Source: Candidatus Gastranaerophilales bacterium (lineage in GTDB: Bacteria; Cyanobacteriota; Vampirovibrionia; Gastranaerophilales; Gastranaerophilaceae). Taken from it: a DNA stretch of 32,643 nt. Below the pieces are notes generated by a model. The model did not search any database and had not been told where the DNA came from. It was given only the letters and a program-made list of their open reading frames with translations. Below, piece after piece: positions 7,456-15,246 of the stretch. The stretch lies in contig JAFTSM010000053.1 in assembly GCA_017467305.1 (NCBI GenBank), forward strand, positions 1 to 32,643, written 5' to 3'. How positions within the stretch are numbered: position 1 is the stretch's first letter; every line of letters begins with the position of its first letter. Both the position numbers and the translations under genes were made by a program.

Positions 7456-10400
7456 ATGAAAATTAGTAGTATATCACCAAGTTTACAGTATAAAAATATA
7501 AACAAAATTCAAAAGAAAGATGAATTTAAAAGTGGTAATTATGTCTCTTTTGAAGGACAAGTTGGTAAACGTGTCACAGCTGCTTCTTTAGCGGCACTTG
7601 CCGGAGTTGGTTTGGCTGGCTGTGGTGCACAAGCTGAGACAACTACACCTACTTTTGTAAACCAAGAATTTAAAGATATTGTTGTTGGTGATATTGGTCA
7701 ACATTTAGATGTTTTACAAGATGGTAATTCTGATAAACTTACTCCTACTCAAATTTCATTATTTTCTATGCCAGTGTCTGAATTTTATATGACAAATGTG
7801 GAAGGTGTAGAAAAAATTAAACCTAATTCATCTTTAGATAGAAATTCTCAAGGTACTATTATTGTTACAATTACAGAATCTTCTTCTGACCGTGTTGATG
7901 AAGGTTCAACTTTAGGTGAAATAATTGGCAAAGTATATTCAGATGCGTTGTCTAAATATGAAGGTGAGCAATATACCGCAGTGTTTAATAAATTAATTGA
8001 TGAAACTATTCAAGCTAATCCTTCTTTAGCTACTTTTGTTCAAAAAGAATTAGGTGATAATGCTGATAGTTATCAAGATATTGCAAATTTGAATTTGTAC
8101 AAAGGTTCTTCAAGCAAAGATCAAACTTTAGATACAAGACTTTTAACAATGCCAACTGAAGTTGTATTCCAAAGACAAGGTGTTGAACCAAAAGAATATA
8201 CTTCTTTCTTTACTGCTTCAACTTATGTTCCTTCTTCACAAACAGCAAGCGTAGTAAAAGGTTCTGATAAATTGTTATCTGGTGAGTATAAATCTTTTTC
8301 AGATTTGATTTATGGTGAATATGGTTCTGACTTATCAGATGAAGCATATAGAGACATTCTTTATTCTGTAGTAAATGACCCAAACAATGCTGAACATTTT
8401 GAAAGAATTTTAGACAGTATGAATTTTAATGACATTATTACTGTTGATAATGTTAATGATGTAAAAAGAACTATTGATAAAAATATTAATGGTACTATGA
8501 TTGGTTTGACTTTACCAACTGTTAATACATTTAGAACAAATGCAACTGCAGAGAATAAAAATGATGGTTATAAAAATTCTATAATATATCAAATTTCTCC
8601 TGCTGCAGTTAAATCTGGACAAGATGATAGAGTGATTGTTCTTACTGATAAAACATCTACTCAAATGCAAGCTGGTGATGTTTATTCTTTAAAAGATGTT
8701 TTACAATTCTATTCTTCACCAGACGGTAATGGAAGATTTGCCAACGTGGTTAATGGCAAGTTAGTTATGAATGATGATGTTAATTATCAACACGAATTTG
8801 CTGTTAATATTCTTCAACAAGTTGTATATGCAAACTTACCTATTTTTACAGCAGAGTATGAAGATGCTAATGGTGTTCATCCATATGGCGTTTTTGATGT
8901 AAATGATGATTTTGATGTAAACGGTAAGTCTTTGGAACAAATTATTCAAAATTCAACAATAAATATAGATAGAATGTTATCATATAGTTTTGTTGATAAG
9001 TTTGGTGCGTCAAAGTTTGAAGATGGTGTTGAATTAAATTTACCACAATTCAATTATCGAATGAACAAAGGTGTAATTGTTTCAAAACCTGATGTTCCTA
9101 CAGAAACAGTCCCAACAGAGACTGAACCAACGGAAACAATTCCAACTGAGACTGAGCCTACAGAAACAGAACCAACGGAAACAATTCCAACTGAGACTGA
9201 GCCTACAGAAACAGAACCAACGGAAACAATTCCAACTGAGACTGAGCCTACAGAAACAGAACCAACGGAAACAATTCCGACTGAGACTGAACCTACAGAA
9301 ACAGAACCAACAGAAACAATTCCAACTGAGACTGAGCCTACAGAAACAGAACCTACGGAAACAATTCCGACTGAGACTGAACCTACAGAAACAGAACCTA
9401 CTTGTGATACAAATCCGTTCCCAGATGAGCCTACTGATGAGGAAACCCCAACTCTACCAACAGAAACAGAGCCTACTGAAACAATTCCAACTGAGACAGA
9501 ACCTACTGAAACTCAGCCAACAGAGACTGTTCCTACAGAAACACAACCATCTGCAACAGATATTCCTCCTGTAGAGCCAACAGAAACAACTCCACCAGAA
9601 ACTGACCCAACTGATGGTGGTTCTGATATTCCTCCAGCTGAACCAACAGAAACAACTCCACCAGAAACTGACCCAACTGATGGTGGTTCTGATATTCCTC
9701 CAGCTGAACCAACAGAAACAATTCCAACTGAGACTGAACCTACTGAAACTACACCAACAGAAACAGAACCAACATGTTCAGAACCTTCAGATTCAGATAT
9801 TCCAACAGAAGAAGAAATTCCAACGCTTCCTGGTGATACAGAACCAACAGAAACTGTTCCAACAGAAACCGAACCTACACAAACAACTCCAACAGAAACA
9901 GAACCAACTTGTTCAGAACCTTCAGATTCTGATATTCCAACTGGAGAAGATTTACCAACTCTTCCTGAGGAAACTCAACCAACTCAAGATGTTCCAACAG
10001 AAACAACTCCAACTGAGTCTACTCCAACAGAGACAACTCCAACTCAGACAGAGCCAACTTCTGAACAAACAAGTTGTGATTCTCCTTCAGATGGTGATAT
10101 TCCAGAAGATGAACAAACTCCTGGTTTAGGTGATGATGCTGACGTTGTTTCTCCATCTCAAGAACCTTCAACTTCAACACCTGATGTTGAACCAACTAGT
10201 GAACCAGAGCAAACTTCAGAGCCTGCTCCTACTTCAGAACCAGCTCCAACATCTTCTCAAGAACCAACTCAAGCACCTTCAACTGATGATACTGGTTGTG
10301 GCGAAGAAGGCGATAGCGATGATTATGTTGAAGAAGAAACTCCTGAAATATTTGCAGCTGAGCCAGTACAAGTATCAGCACCAGAAGTAAAAAATGCTGC

Positions 10401-10680
10401 TCCAGCTCAAGAAGAAAAGAGTGAGCCTCAAGTGGCAAAGAGTGAAGCTCCTGCACCAGTACAAGAGACAAAGACTGAAGTTCAAGCTCCAGTTCAAGAG
10501 GTAAAAAGTGAAGCTCCAGTACAAGCTCAAGATGCAGTTGTAGAAGAAGAAATTCCAGTTCTACAATCAGGAAATACTCAAGCTTCAGCGCCAAAATCTT
10601 TAGCAGGAAAATTAACTTCATTCCTAGTTGGCAAAATGGCTAATAATACTAAGAACAAAGGTATTTCATATAACGCATAA
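7456..10680 (+). CDS. Large Thr/Pro/Glu-repeat surface lipoprotein (predicted)
   Basis: 1074 residues, function unknown. An N-terminal extension of about 38 residues contains VSFEGQ. It is followed by KR, a hydrophobic stretch and a lipobox-like LAGC with Cys56, so lipidation and export are likely even though the signal starts unusually late. Residues about 60-545 form a non-repetitive region I cannot assign. From about 547 to 900 the protein is dominated by PTETEP/PTETIP repeats. These are interrupted by acidic single-cysteine blocks at Cys650, Cys774, Cys819, Cys874 and Cys948, several ending in PTLP. An Ala/Pro/Glu/Val/Gln-rich tail follows. AGGAG precedes the ATG, TACAAT at 7424-7429 is a possible -10, and a terminator follows at 10701. 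Confidence 0.8.
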   Translation: MKISSISPSLQYKNINKIQKKDEFKSGNYVSFEGQVGKRVTAASLAALAGVGLAGCGAQAETTTPTFVNQEFKDIVVGDIGQHLDVLQDGNSDKLTPTQISLFSMPVSEFYMTNVEGVEKIKPNSSLDRNSQGTIIVTITESSSDRVDEGSTLGEIIGKVYSDALSKYEGEQYTAVFNKLIDETIQANPSLATFVQKELGDNADSYQDIANLNLYKGSSSKDQTLDTRLLTMPTEVVFQRQGVEPKEYTSFFTASTYVPSSQTASVVKGSDKLLSGEYKSFSDLIYGEYGSDLSDEAYRDILYSVVNDPNNAEHFERILDSMNFNDIITVDNVNDVKRTIDKNINGTMIGLTLPTVNTFRTNATAENKNDGYKNSIIYQISPAAVKSGQDDRVIVLTDKTSTQMQAGDVYSLKDVLQFYSSPDGNGRFANVVNGKLVMNDDVNYQHEFAVNILQQVVYANLPIFTAEYEDANGVHPYGVFDVNDDFDVNGKSLEQIIQNSTINIDRMLSYSFVDKFGASKFEDGVELNLPQFNYRMNKGVIVSKPDVPTETVPTETEPTETIPTETEPTETEPTETIPTETEPTETEPTETIPTETEPTETEPTETIPTETEPTETEPTETIPTETEPTETEPTETIPTETEPTETEPTCDTNPFPDEPTDEETPTLPTETEPTETIPTETEPTETQPTETVPTETQPSATDIPPVEPTETTPPETDPTDGGSDIPPAEPTETTPPETDPTDGGSDIPPAEPTETIPTETEPTETTPTETEPTCSEPSDSDIPTEEEIPTLPGDTEPTETVPTETEPTQTTPTETEPTCSEPSDSDIPTGEDLPTLPEETQPTQDVPTETTPTESTPTETTPTQTEPTSEQTSCDSPSDGDIPEDEQTPGLGDDADVVSPSQEPSTSTPDVEPTSEPEQTSEPAPTSEPAPTSSQEPTQAPSTDDTGCGEEGDSDDYVEEETPEIFAAEPVQVSAPEVKNAAPAQEEKSEPQVAKSEAPAPVQETKTEVQAPVQEVKSEAPVQAQDAVVEEEIPVLQSGNTQASAPKSLAGKLTSFLVGKMANNTKNKGISYNA
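9130..9399 (+). repeat. Six 45-bp in-frame tandem repeats
   Basis: A 45-bp unit begins at 9130, 9175, 9220, 9265, 9310 and 9355 with only a few base changes between copies. Each encodes 15 residues of the form TETIPTETEPTETEP. Because the unit is a multiple of three, gain or loss of copies would lengthen or shorten the stalk without breaking the reading frame. Confidence 0.95.
9559..9690 (+). repeat. Two 66-bp in-frame tandem repeats
   Basis: A 66-bp unit starts at 9559 and again at 9625, nearly identical. Part of a third copy follows from 9691 before the sequence returns to the TETEP pattern. It encodes DIPP(V/A)EPTETTPPETDPTDGGS. Confidence 0.92.
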
Positions 10681-10700
10681 TTCGTTAAATATAAATAAAG

Positions 10701-10726
10701 AAGAGTGGTATTAGCCACTCTTTTTT
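10701..10726 (+). terminator. Intrinsic terminator after the repeat lipoprotein
   Basis: AAGAGTGG (10701-10708) pairs perfectly with CCACTCTT (10715-10722) around the loop TATTAG, and a run of Ts follows (10721-10726). The opposite strand also has a T-rich tail, so it may serve the convergent peptidase gene too. Confidence 0.85.
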
Positions 10727-10746
10727 ATTTGAAATTTTTTTAGTTA

Positions 10747-12111
10747 TTATTTATTATCTTCTTCTTTTACACTAGTTTGAAACCAATCTAATATTTCTCT
10801 CCAGTGCTCAATTATTACATCATCGTTACTTAATGCTTCTTTTGGAATACCGGCATGGTGTATTTTAGGTAGTAATTCATCTACTTTAACGGCTACTGGT
10901 GCATCTATTTCATCATCAGTATCATTGATTATAAAAATTTCATTACCGTCTTTATCTGTTTCATAACCTATAATTGTTATTTCGTGTCCACCATTTACTT
11001 GATTATTTTCATCAATATGTGTATAGCCAACTATAACGTTTTGACCAAGCTCTAATGATTTTAGAATATGGTTTTTGGGTTCGTGTGGTTCACAAGTGTA
11101 TCCTGTAAGTTTTCCATTTTCATCAATAATTTGGTATGTTACAGGTATTCTTTGTGATTCAAATACAATTTGTTCCGCAAATGTTTTTTCCATGTCTGTT
11201 AGACCAGTATTATCCGCATTAAATTTGCCGGTCCTTTCATCAGTCAACGCATTGTAAGTATGTTGTGATGCTAAATTTAATAATGCTGATTGTATTAATA
11301 CATCAGTTACAGAACGCTCACCTTTGTCTCGATAAGAGGTTTGAACTCTTGCTCTAACTATAGCATTTCTATCTGGTTTGATTTTGATTGTTACATCTTC
11401 CCAGTTGTTTGCAATCTTGTTTTCTGTATTAAATTCTCTTAATTGCCATAGTCCGTCTGCTGTTCCAGAAGCGAAATCTGACATTTTTACTTTTTTATCA
11501 ACGCTGTATGTTTCACCGCTAAGTCCAGCTGCAAATCTTGTAAATTCAGCTGGTTTTCTGCTTGCAAGATTAAATTCCATACTTGCAACAACACAAGATG
11601 AAGATACAACATTGTATGCTTGTGGTGGAAATTCTGAATTGGTTTCATTAGAAATTTCTTTAGCTACATTTGTCGGAATATCACCAAATTTTTGTGTTAT
11701 TAAATGTGGATTATCTAATGATTTTATTACTTCTGATAAAATTTGTGCATCATTTAATCCTCTAATTCGTGGTTCTGTTGCTATTTTATATAAATTATCC
11801 AATACAGTTGAACCATCGTTAGAATCACTATTTGATAGTATTCCTTTTTGTTCAAGGCTGTTTAATATTAGTTGTGTTTCTCTATCTAGTTTTGATTTTA
11901 CTGTGTTTAATTGTTTTTGAACATTCGGTACGCCTACCTTTTGTGCAGAAAATGAAGGGTGGTATGCCTTTAAATTACTTGATGTATATGCCTTAAAGTC
12001 ACTAGGTGTACTCACAGTACTTTGTTGAATATCATTTGGTTTTACAGAAGATATTCTTTTATTTTGATAATTACTTATATTATTAATTTTTCCAATATTA
12101 AGAATAGACAT
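10747..12111 (-). CDS. Predicted papain-fold (C1/C39-like) cysteine peptidase
   Basis: 454 residues. The N-terminal 60 residues are polar and contain PSFSAQ (residues 52-57), echoing VSFEGQ in the repeat lipoprotein. The catalytic pattern is inferred: SSCVVAS with Cys173, NGGHEITIIGY with His376, and IINDTDD with Asn396/Asp397 after a short loop. This is the Cys-His-Asn/Asp order and spacing style of papain-like peptidases, including the C39 type. The region between Cys and His is long (about 200 residues) and does not match a family I can name. No signal peptide or membrane span is visible. GAAGGTGA precedes the ATG. It lies 68 nt downstream of the leftward radical SAM gene, so the two could be co-transcribed. 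Confidence 0.65.
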   Translation of the reverse strand: MSILNIGKINNISNYQNKRISSVKPNDIQQSTVSTPSDFKAYTSSNLKAYHPSFSAQKVGVPNVQKQLNTVKSKLDRETQLILNSLEQKGILSNSDSNDGSTVLDNLYKIATEPRIRGLNDAQILSEVIKSLDNPHLITQKFGDIPTNVAKEISNETNSEFPPQAYNVVSSSCVVASMEFNLASRKPAEFTRFAAGLSGETYSVDKKVKMSDFASGTADGLWQLREFNTENKIANNWEDVTIKIKPDRNAIVRARVQTSYRDKGERSVTDVLIQSALLNLASQHTYNALTDERTGKFNADNTGLTDMEKTFAEQIVFESQRIPVTYQIIDENGKLTGYTCEPHEPKNHILKSLELGQNVIVGYTHIDENNQVNGGHEITIIGYETDKDGNEIFIINDTDDEIDAPVAVKVDELLPKIHHAGIPKEALSNDDVIIEHWREILDWFQTSVKEEDNK

Positions 12112-12179
12112 ACTTCACCTTCTATTATTATAAAAAAATTAATAATAAAAAATTGCTTTTTTGCTAACTATTGTAAAGT

Positions 12180-13145
12180 TTAAAGTTGGTTTTTACCTTC
12201 TTTTAAACCTCTGGCTCTGTCATATAGTTCTATTTTCATATTGTATGAGTTTGCTTTATCAATTACATAGTTAACTAAATCTAAATAATATGATGAGATT
12301 GTAGAACGATTTGTTTTATACCAAACATCTTCTATATCAAGAGCTAGCCATCTTCCACCAACTTCACGTACTGAATTTATCCAAGCATCAATCTCTTTTC
12401 TATTATCATTAACATTTGGAATAATAATATATTTTGATGTCATCAAACCATAGCCATGTTTTTGTGCATCAGAATATTTTTTCATATTTTCAATAACTTT
12501 TTTATATGCGTTTACTTGTTTTACTTTTTTATAAGTTTTTTCACAACCAGCATCGATTGAAATAACAACATTTAGAACACCGCATTTTATAGCTTCCTCT
12601 ATTGCAGGTGAAAACTTAATTCCAGAAGAATGTATTCTCATATTTTTAAATCCATTATCTGTAAGAAGTTTTATCAATTCTTCAAATTCTGGTGCAATAG
12701 TAGGTTCACCACCACCAAAAGAAACCTCGCCACCTGGTCGTAAAATTTTCTTTTCTATCATATCTTTTATAACAGGTACTGAGTTATATGGTTTTATTTT
12801 GTCGAACATTTTTTTATTTTGGACTTCGTAGCAATATGTACATTTGCTATTACATTGAACCCAATAATTGAACTGTAAGAAGTTTATATAGTCTTCTTCA
12901 TCCCATTCTTTTTCTTCTAAGAATACACATCCAATACAATTTGGCATTAAATTACCTTTTCTGTGTTCTTCTCTATATTTTCTTTTTAAATTGAATAATT
13001 CTTCCCAGTTTATTTGTTCACCAGCGTATTCGTTTTTAAGTGTTATCTTCCCGCCACCGCTGTGACAAGTAAAACAACAAGTTTCAAGCCTAGTATGCTC
13101 GAAATCCATCCCATGTTCAATATATCTACAACTTAAGTATTTCAC
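12180..13145 (-). CDS. Radical SAM protein with N-terminal cysteine module (paralog 1)
   Basis: 321 residues starting with GTG at 13145. N-terminal module: Cys6, EHG at 10-12, Cys23-Cys24 and Cys27, GGG at 30-32, then Cys70-x2-Cys73. The radical SAM core has CNSKCTYC (Cys98, Cys102, Cys105) for the SAM-binding [4Fe-4S] cluster and SFGGGEPTIAPEFEEL for SAM contacts. Conserved KYIIIPNVND, DIEDVWY and ELYDRARGL motifs follow. The N-terminal cysteines resemble a SPASM/twitch-type auxiliary-cluster domain moved ahead of the barrel; that is inference. Substrate is unknown. It is divergent from three paralogs and upstream of the peptidase on the same strand. Confidence 0.85.
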   Translation of the reverse strand: MKYLSCRYIEHGMDFEHTRLETCCFTCHSGGGKITLKNEYAGEQINWEELFNLKRKYREEHRKGNLMPNCIGCVFLEEKEWDEEDYINFLQFNYWVQCNSKCTYCYEVQNKKMFDKIKPYNSVPVIKDMIEKKILRPGGEVSFGGGEPTIAPEFEELIKLLTDNGFKNMRIHSSGIKFSPAIEEAIKCGVLNVVISIDAGCEKTYKKVKQVNAYKKVIENMKKYSDAQKHGYGLMTSKYIIIPNVNDNRKEIDAWINSVREVGGRWLALDIEDVWYKTNRSTISSYYLDLVNYVIDKANSYNMKIELYDRARGLKEGKNQL

Positions 13146-13201
13146 TATAAAATCCCATATCTATTCTTTTCTTTAAGGTAACATTTACGACTTTAATAGT
13201 C

Positions 13202-13244
13202 AAGAATGATATAATGTTAATAAATTCCTTTTTTGATGTATAAT
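13202..13244 (+). promoter_or_regulatory. Divergent promoter region of the radical SAM cluster
   Basis: The 129-bp gap between the leftward and rightward radical SAM genes has two rightward -10 candidates: TGATATAAT (extended -10, 13207-13215) and TATAAT (13239-13244). On the minus strand TTGACT (13198-13203) is a good -35 box, but only a poor TACCTT lies 17 bp beyond it. A short dyad GACT/AGTC is at 13190-13202. Both flanking genes use non-ATG starts. Confidence 0.5.
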
Positions 13245-13274
13245 ATTCTTGAAAAGATAGGGTAGGATAGCATT

Positions 13275-14252
13275 TTGAAATATACAAGTTGCATACATTT
13301 AGAACATGGTATTACATTTTTTTCTAATTCGGTTCAGATTTGTTGTATTAGTTCACACCAAGGTGGCGGAAGTATAGTTGAAATTCAAGATTATAGGGGT
13401 GAACTTATTGATTGGGATTTGTTTTTTGAAAAGCGCAATCAGTTAAGAGAAAATACAAGAAATGGAATTCCTCCAAAAAAATGTATGGGTTGTTATTATT
13501 TAAAAGAACAAGATTGGAATACTGAAAATTATATTGATGAAGTTTTGATTGGTCATTTTACTCATTGTAATTGCAATTGTATTTATTGTTATACAGAGGC
13601 AGATAAAAAATTCTTTAATGCTAATAAAACTTATAATATCTATCCAGTTATTAAGGATATGATTGATAAGAAAATTTTATCAAAAAATGCTACTATAACT
13701 TTTGGTGGTGGTGAACCTACCATTCTTCAAGAGTTTGAAGAACTTGTATATTTATTATTAGATTATGATGTCTACAATATTAGAATTCATTCTGATGGTA
13801 TTAAATATTCTCCAGCTATCGAAAAAGGTTTGAAACTTGGTAAAATTACGCTTATTACGTCTGTTGATTCTAGTTCGGAAGAAATTTATAAACAGGTTAA
13901 ACAAGTTCCTTGTTTTGATAAAGTTTGGGAAAATCTTTCTAAATATGCAAATGCAAAGAATGGTTTGATACGTACTAAATATGTACTGATTCCTGGTGTT
14001 AATGATAGTCTTAAAGAAGTTAAGAATTGGCTACAAAAGACATATGAATCTGGTATTAGACATATAGCTTTTGATATTGAAGATAATTGGTTTAAAGCTA
14101 GAAGAGAAAATATTCCTCAATATATTTATGTCATTTTCGATTTTGTGACTGAATGTTATAAGCAATATAATATTGATAGTTGCGAATTATACGAAAGAGC
14201 ATACAATTTAAAAGTTGATAGAGAGAATAAGTTAAACTCTGTTTCTCAATAA
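13275..14252 (+). CDS. Radical SAM protein with N-terminal cysteine module (paralog 2)
   Basis: 325 residues starting with TTG at 13275, with AGGATAG upstream. The alignment with paralog 1 is nearly gap-free over the first 105 residues: Cys6, EHG, Cys23-Cys24, GGG at 30-32, Cys70-x2-Cys73, and the cluster motif CNCNCIYC (Cys98, Cys102, Cys105, plus an extra Cys100). Paralog 1's Cys27 is Ser here. TFGGGEPTILQEFEEL, KYVLIPGVND, DIEDNWF and ELYERAYNL are retained. The MKYTSC start shared with paralog 1 (MKYLSC) fixes the TTG as the true initiator. It is first of three rightward genes with gaps of 10 and about 9 nt, so they form one operon. Substrate is unknown. Confidence 0.85.
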   Translation: MKYTSCIHLEHGITFFSNSVQICCISSHQGGGSIVEIQDYRGELIDWDLFFEKRNQLRENTRNGIPPKKCMGCYYLKEQDWNTENYIDEVLIGHFTHCNCNCIYCYTEADKKFFNANKTYNIYPVIKDMIDKKILSKNATITFGGGEPTILQEFEELVYLLLDYDVYNIRIHSDGIKYSPAIEKGLKLGKITLITSVDSSSEEIYKQVKQVPCFDKVWENLSKYANAKNGLIRTKYVLIPGVNDSLKEVKNWLQKTYESGIRHIAFDIEDNWFKARRENIPQYIYVIFDFVTECYKQYNIDSCELYERAYNLKVDRENKLNSVSQ

Positions 14253-14262
14253 TTGAGGTAAT

Positions 14263-15237
14263 ATGCAAATCAAAGATTTTTTTAAAACTTTTTTTAAAGA
14301 AAAAGAAGAGGGACAATGTAGTTTCTTATCTTCTTTGGTCTTTGATTATAATAATAATGTTTTTTTGTGTCCTTATTCAAAGGATTTTATATTCGAAAAT
14401 GATTTCAATGGAATATGGTTAGACATTGATAAATTGTTGCAGAAAAGAAATGAATATTTGAGTAATTTAGAACTTCAAAATCAATGTAAAACTTGTAAGT
14501 TTAAAAAGGTGGAAAATAATACTTTTTCTACATTTGAGTATTTATATTTAGCTAACTGGAAATATTGCTATTTAAATTGTTCATATTGCAATGCTCCAAA
14601 GGAAGAAGATTTAGTTAAGGCAAAACATTTTGATGTTTATAATTCTATTTGTCAGTTAGCAGATAGAGGATTGATATCCAAAAATACTAAAATAATATTT
14701 GAAGCTGGCGATGCGACAGTTCATCCAGAGTTTGATAAGATTATGTATTATTTTATAAACTCTGGGTTTACAAATATTGTGGTTAATACTCCTGCTATGA
14801 GATTTTGTGAATCTATATGTGAAGCAATTGCAAAAAATATTTGTGAAGTTGTCATCTCTTTTGACTCTGGTTGTCCATTCATATATGAGAAAGTGAAAGG
14901 TCAAAATAAGTTTGATGTTGCTATTGCGAATATAAAAAGATACTTGAGCTTTCAATTGCCTTCTGAAAAGAGAGTTGCTTTAAAATATACTTTAATAAAT
15001 GGGGTTAACGATAATCAAAAAGAATTATTGGATTGTTTTATGTTGTCTCGTGATTTAGGTGTTAAAAAATTGGCTATTGATATTGATGATAAATGGTTTG
15101 AACAAATAAAATATTCTGTTCCACAGTATTTAAAAGAACTTTTGTTATTTATAAATAGAATGTCAGATTATAATAATTTTGAGATAGAATTATCACCTAA
15201 AATTGCTATAATATATGGTGATATAAAAGAAAATTAG
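14263..15237 (+). CDS. Divergent radical SAM paralog lacking the GGGEP motif (paralog 3)
   Basis: 324 residues; ATG at 14263 with GAGGT just upstream. It keeps the cluster motif as CYLNCSYC (Cys102, Cys106, Cys109), N-terminal cysteines at 19 and 36, and Cys75-x2-Cys78. KYTLINGVND and DIDDKWFEQ in the C-terminal half place it in the same family. The GGGEPT motif is replaced by EAGDATVHPEF, and the EHG, CC and ELYERA signatures of the other three are missing. It may still bind a [4Fe-4S] cluster. It could have altered SAM chemistry or act as a partner subunit. Ordinary codon use and an intact frame argue against a pseudogene. Confidence 0.8.
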   Translation: MQIKDFFKTFFKEKEEGQCSFLSSLVFDYNNNVFLCPYSKDFIFENDFNGIWLDIDKLLQKRNEYLSNLELQNQCKTCKFKKVENNTFSTFEYLYLANWKYCYLNCSYCNAPKEEDLVKAKHFDVYNSICQLADRGLISKNTKIIFEAGDATVHPEFDKIMYYFINSGFTNIVVNTPAMRFCESICEAIAKNICEVVISFDSGCPFIYEKVKGQNKFDVAIANIKRYLSFQLPSEKRVALKYTLINGVNDNQKELLDCFMLSRDLGVKKLAIDIDDKWFEQIKYSVPQYLKELLLFINRMSDYNNFEIELSPKIAIIYGDIKEN

Positions 15238-15246
15238 TTGGTAAAT

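Noticed and set aside
9077-10390. Plus-strand ORFs 9077-9574, 9614-10129 and 10130-10390 in another frame of the repeat lipoprotein.
   Set aside because: They are Gln/Leu-rich low-complexity translations of the same repeats, have no ribosome-binding sites, and vanish outside the repeats.
9533-10621. Minus-strand ORFs 9533-9727 and 10229-10621 rich in Leu and Glu.
   Set aside because: Antisense shadows of the repeat DNA; composition alone explains the open frames.
11378-11920. 180-residue plus-strand ORF antisense to the peptidase gene.
   Set aside because: No ribosome-binding site, no motif, and complete overlap with a well-supported gene on the other strand.
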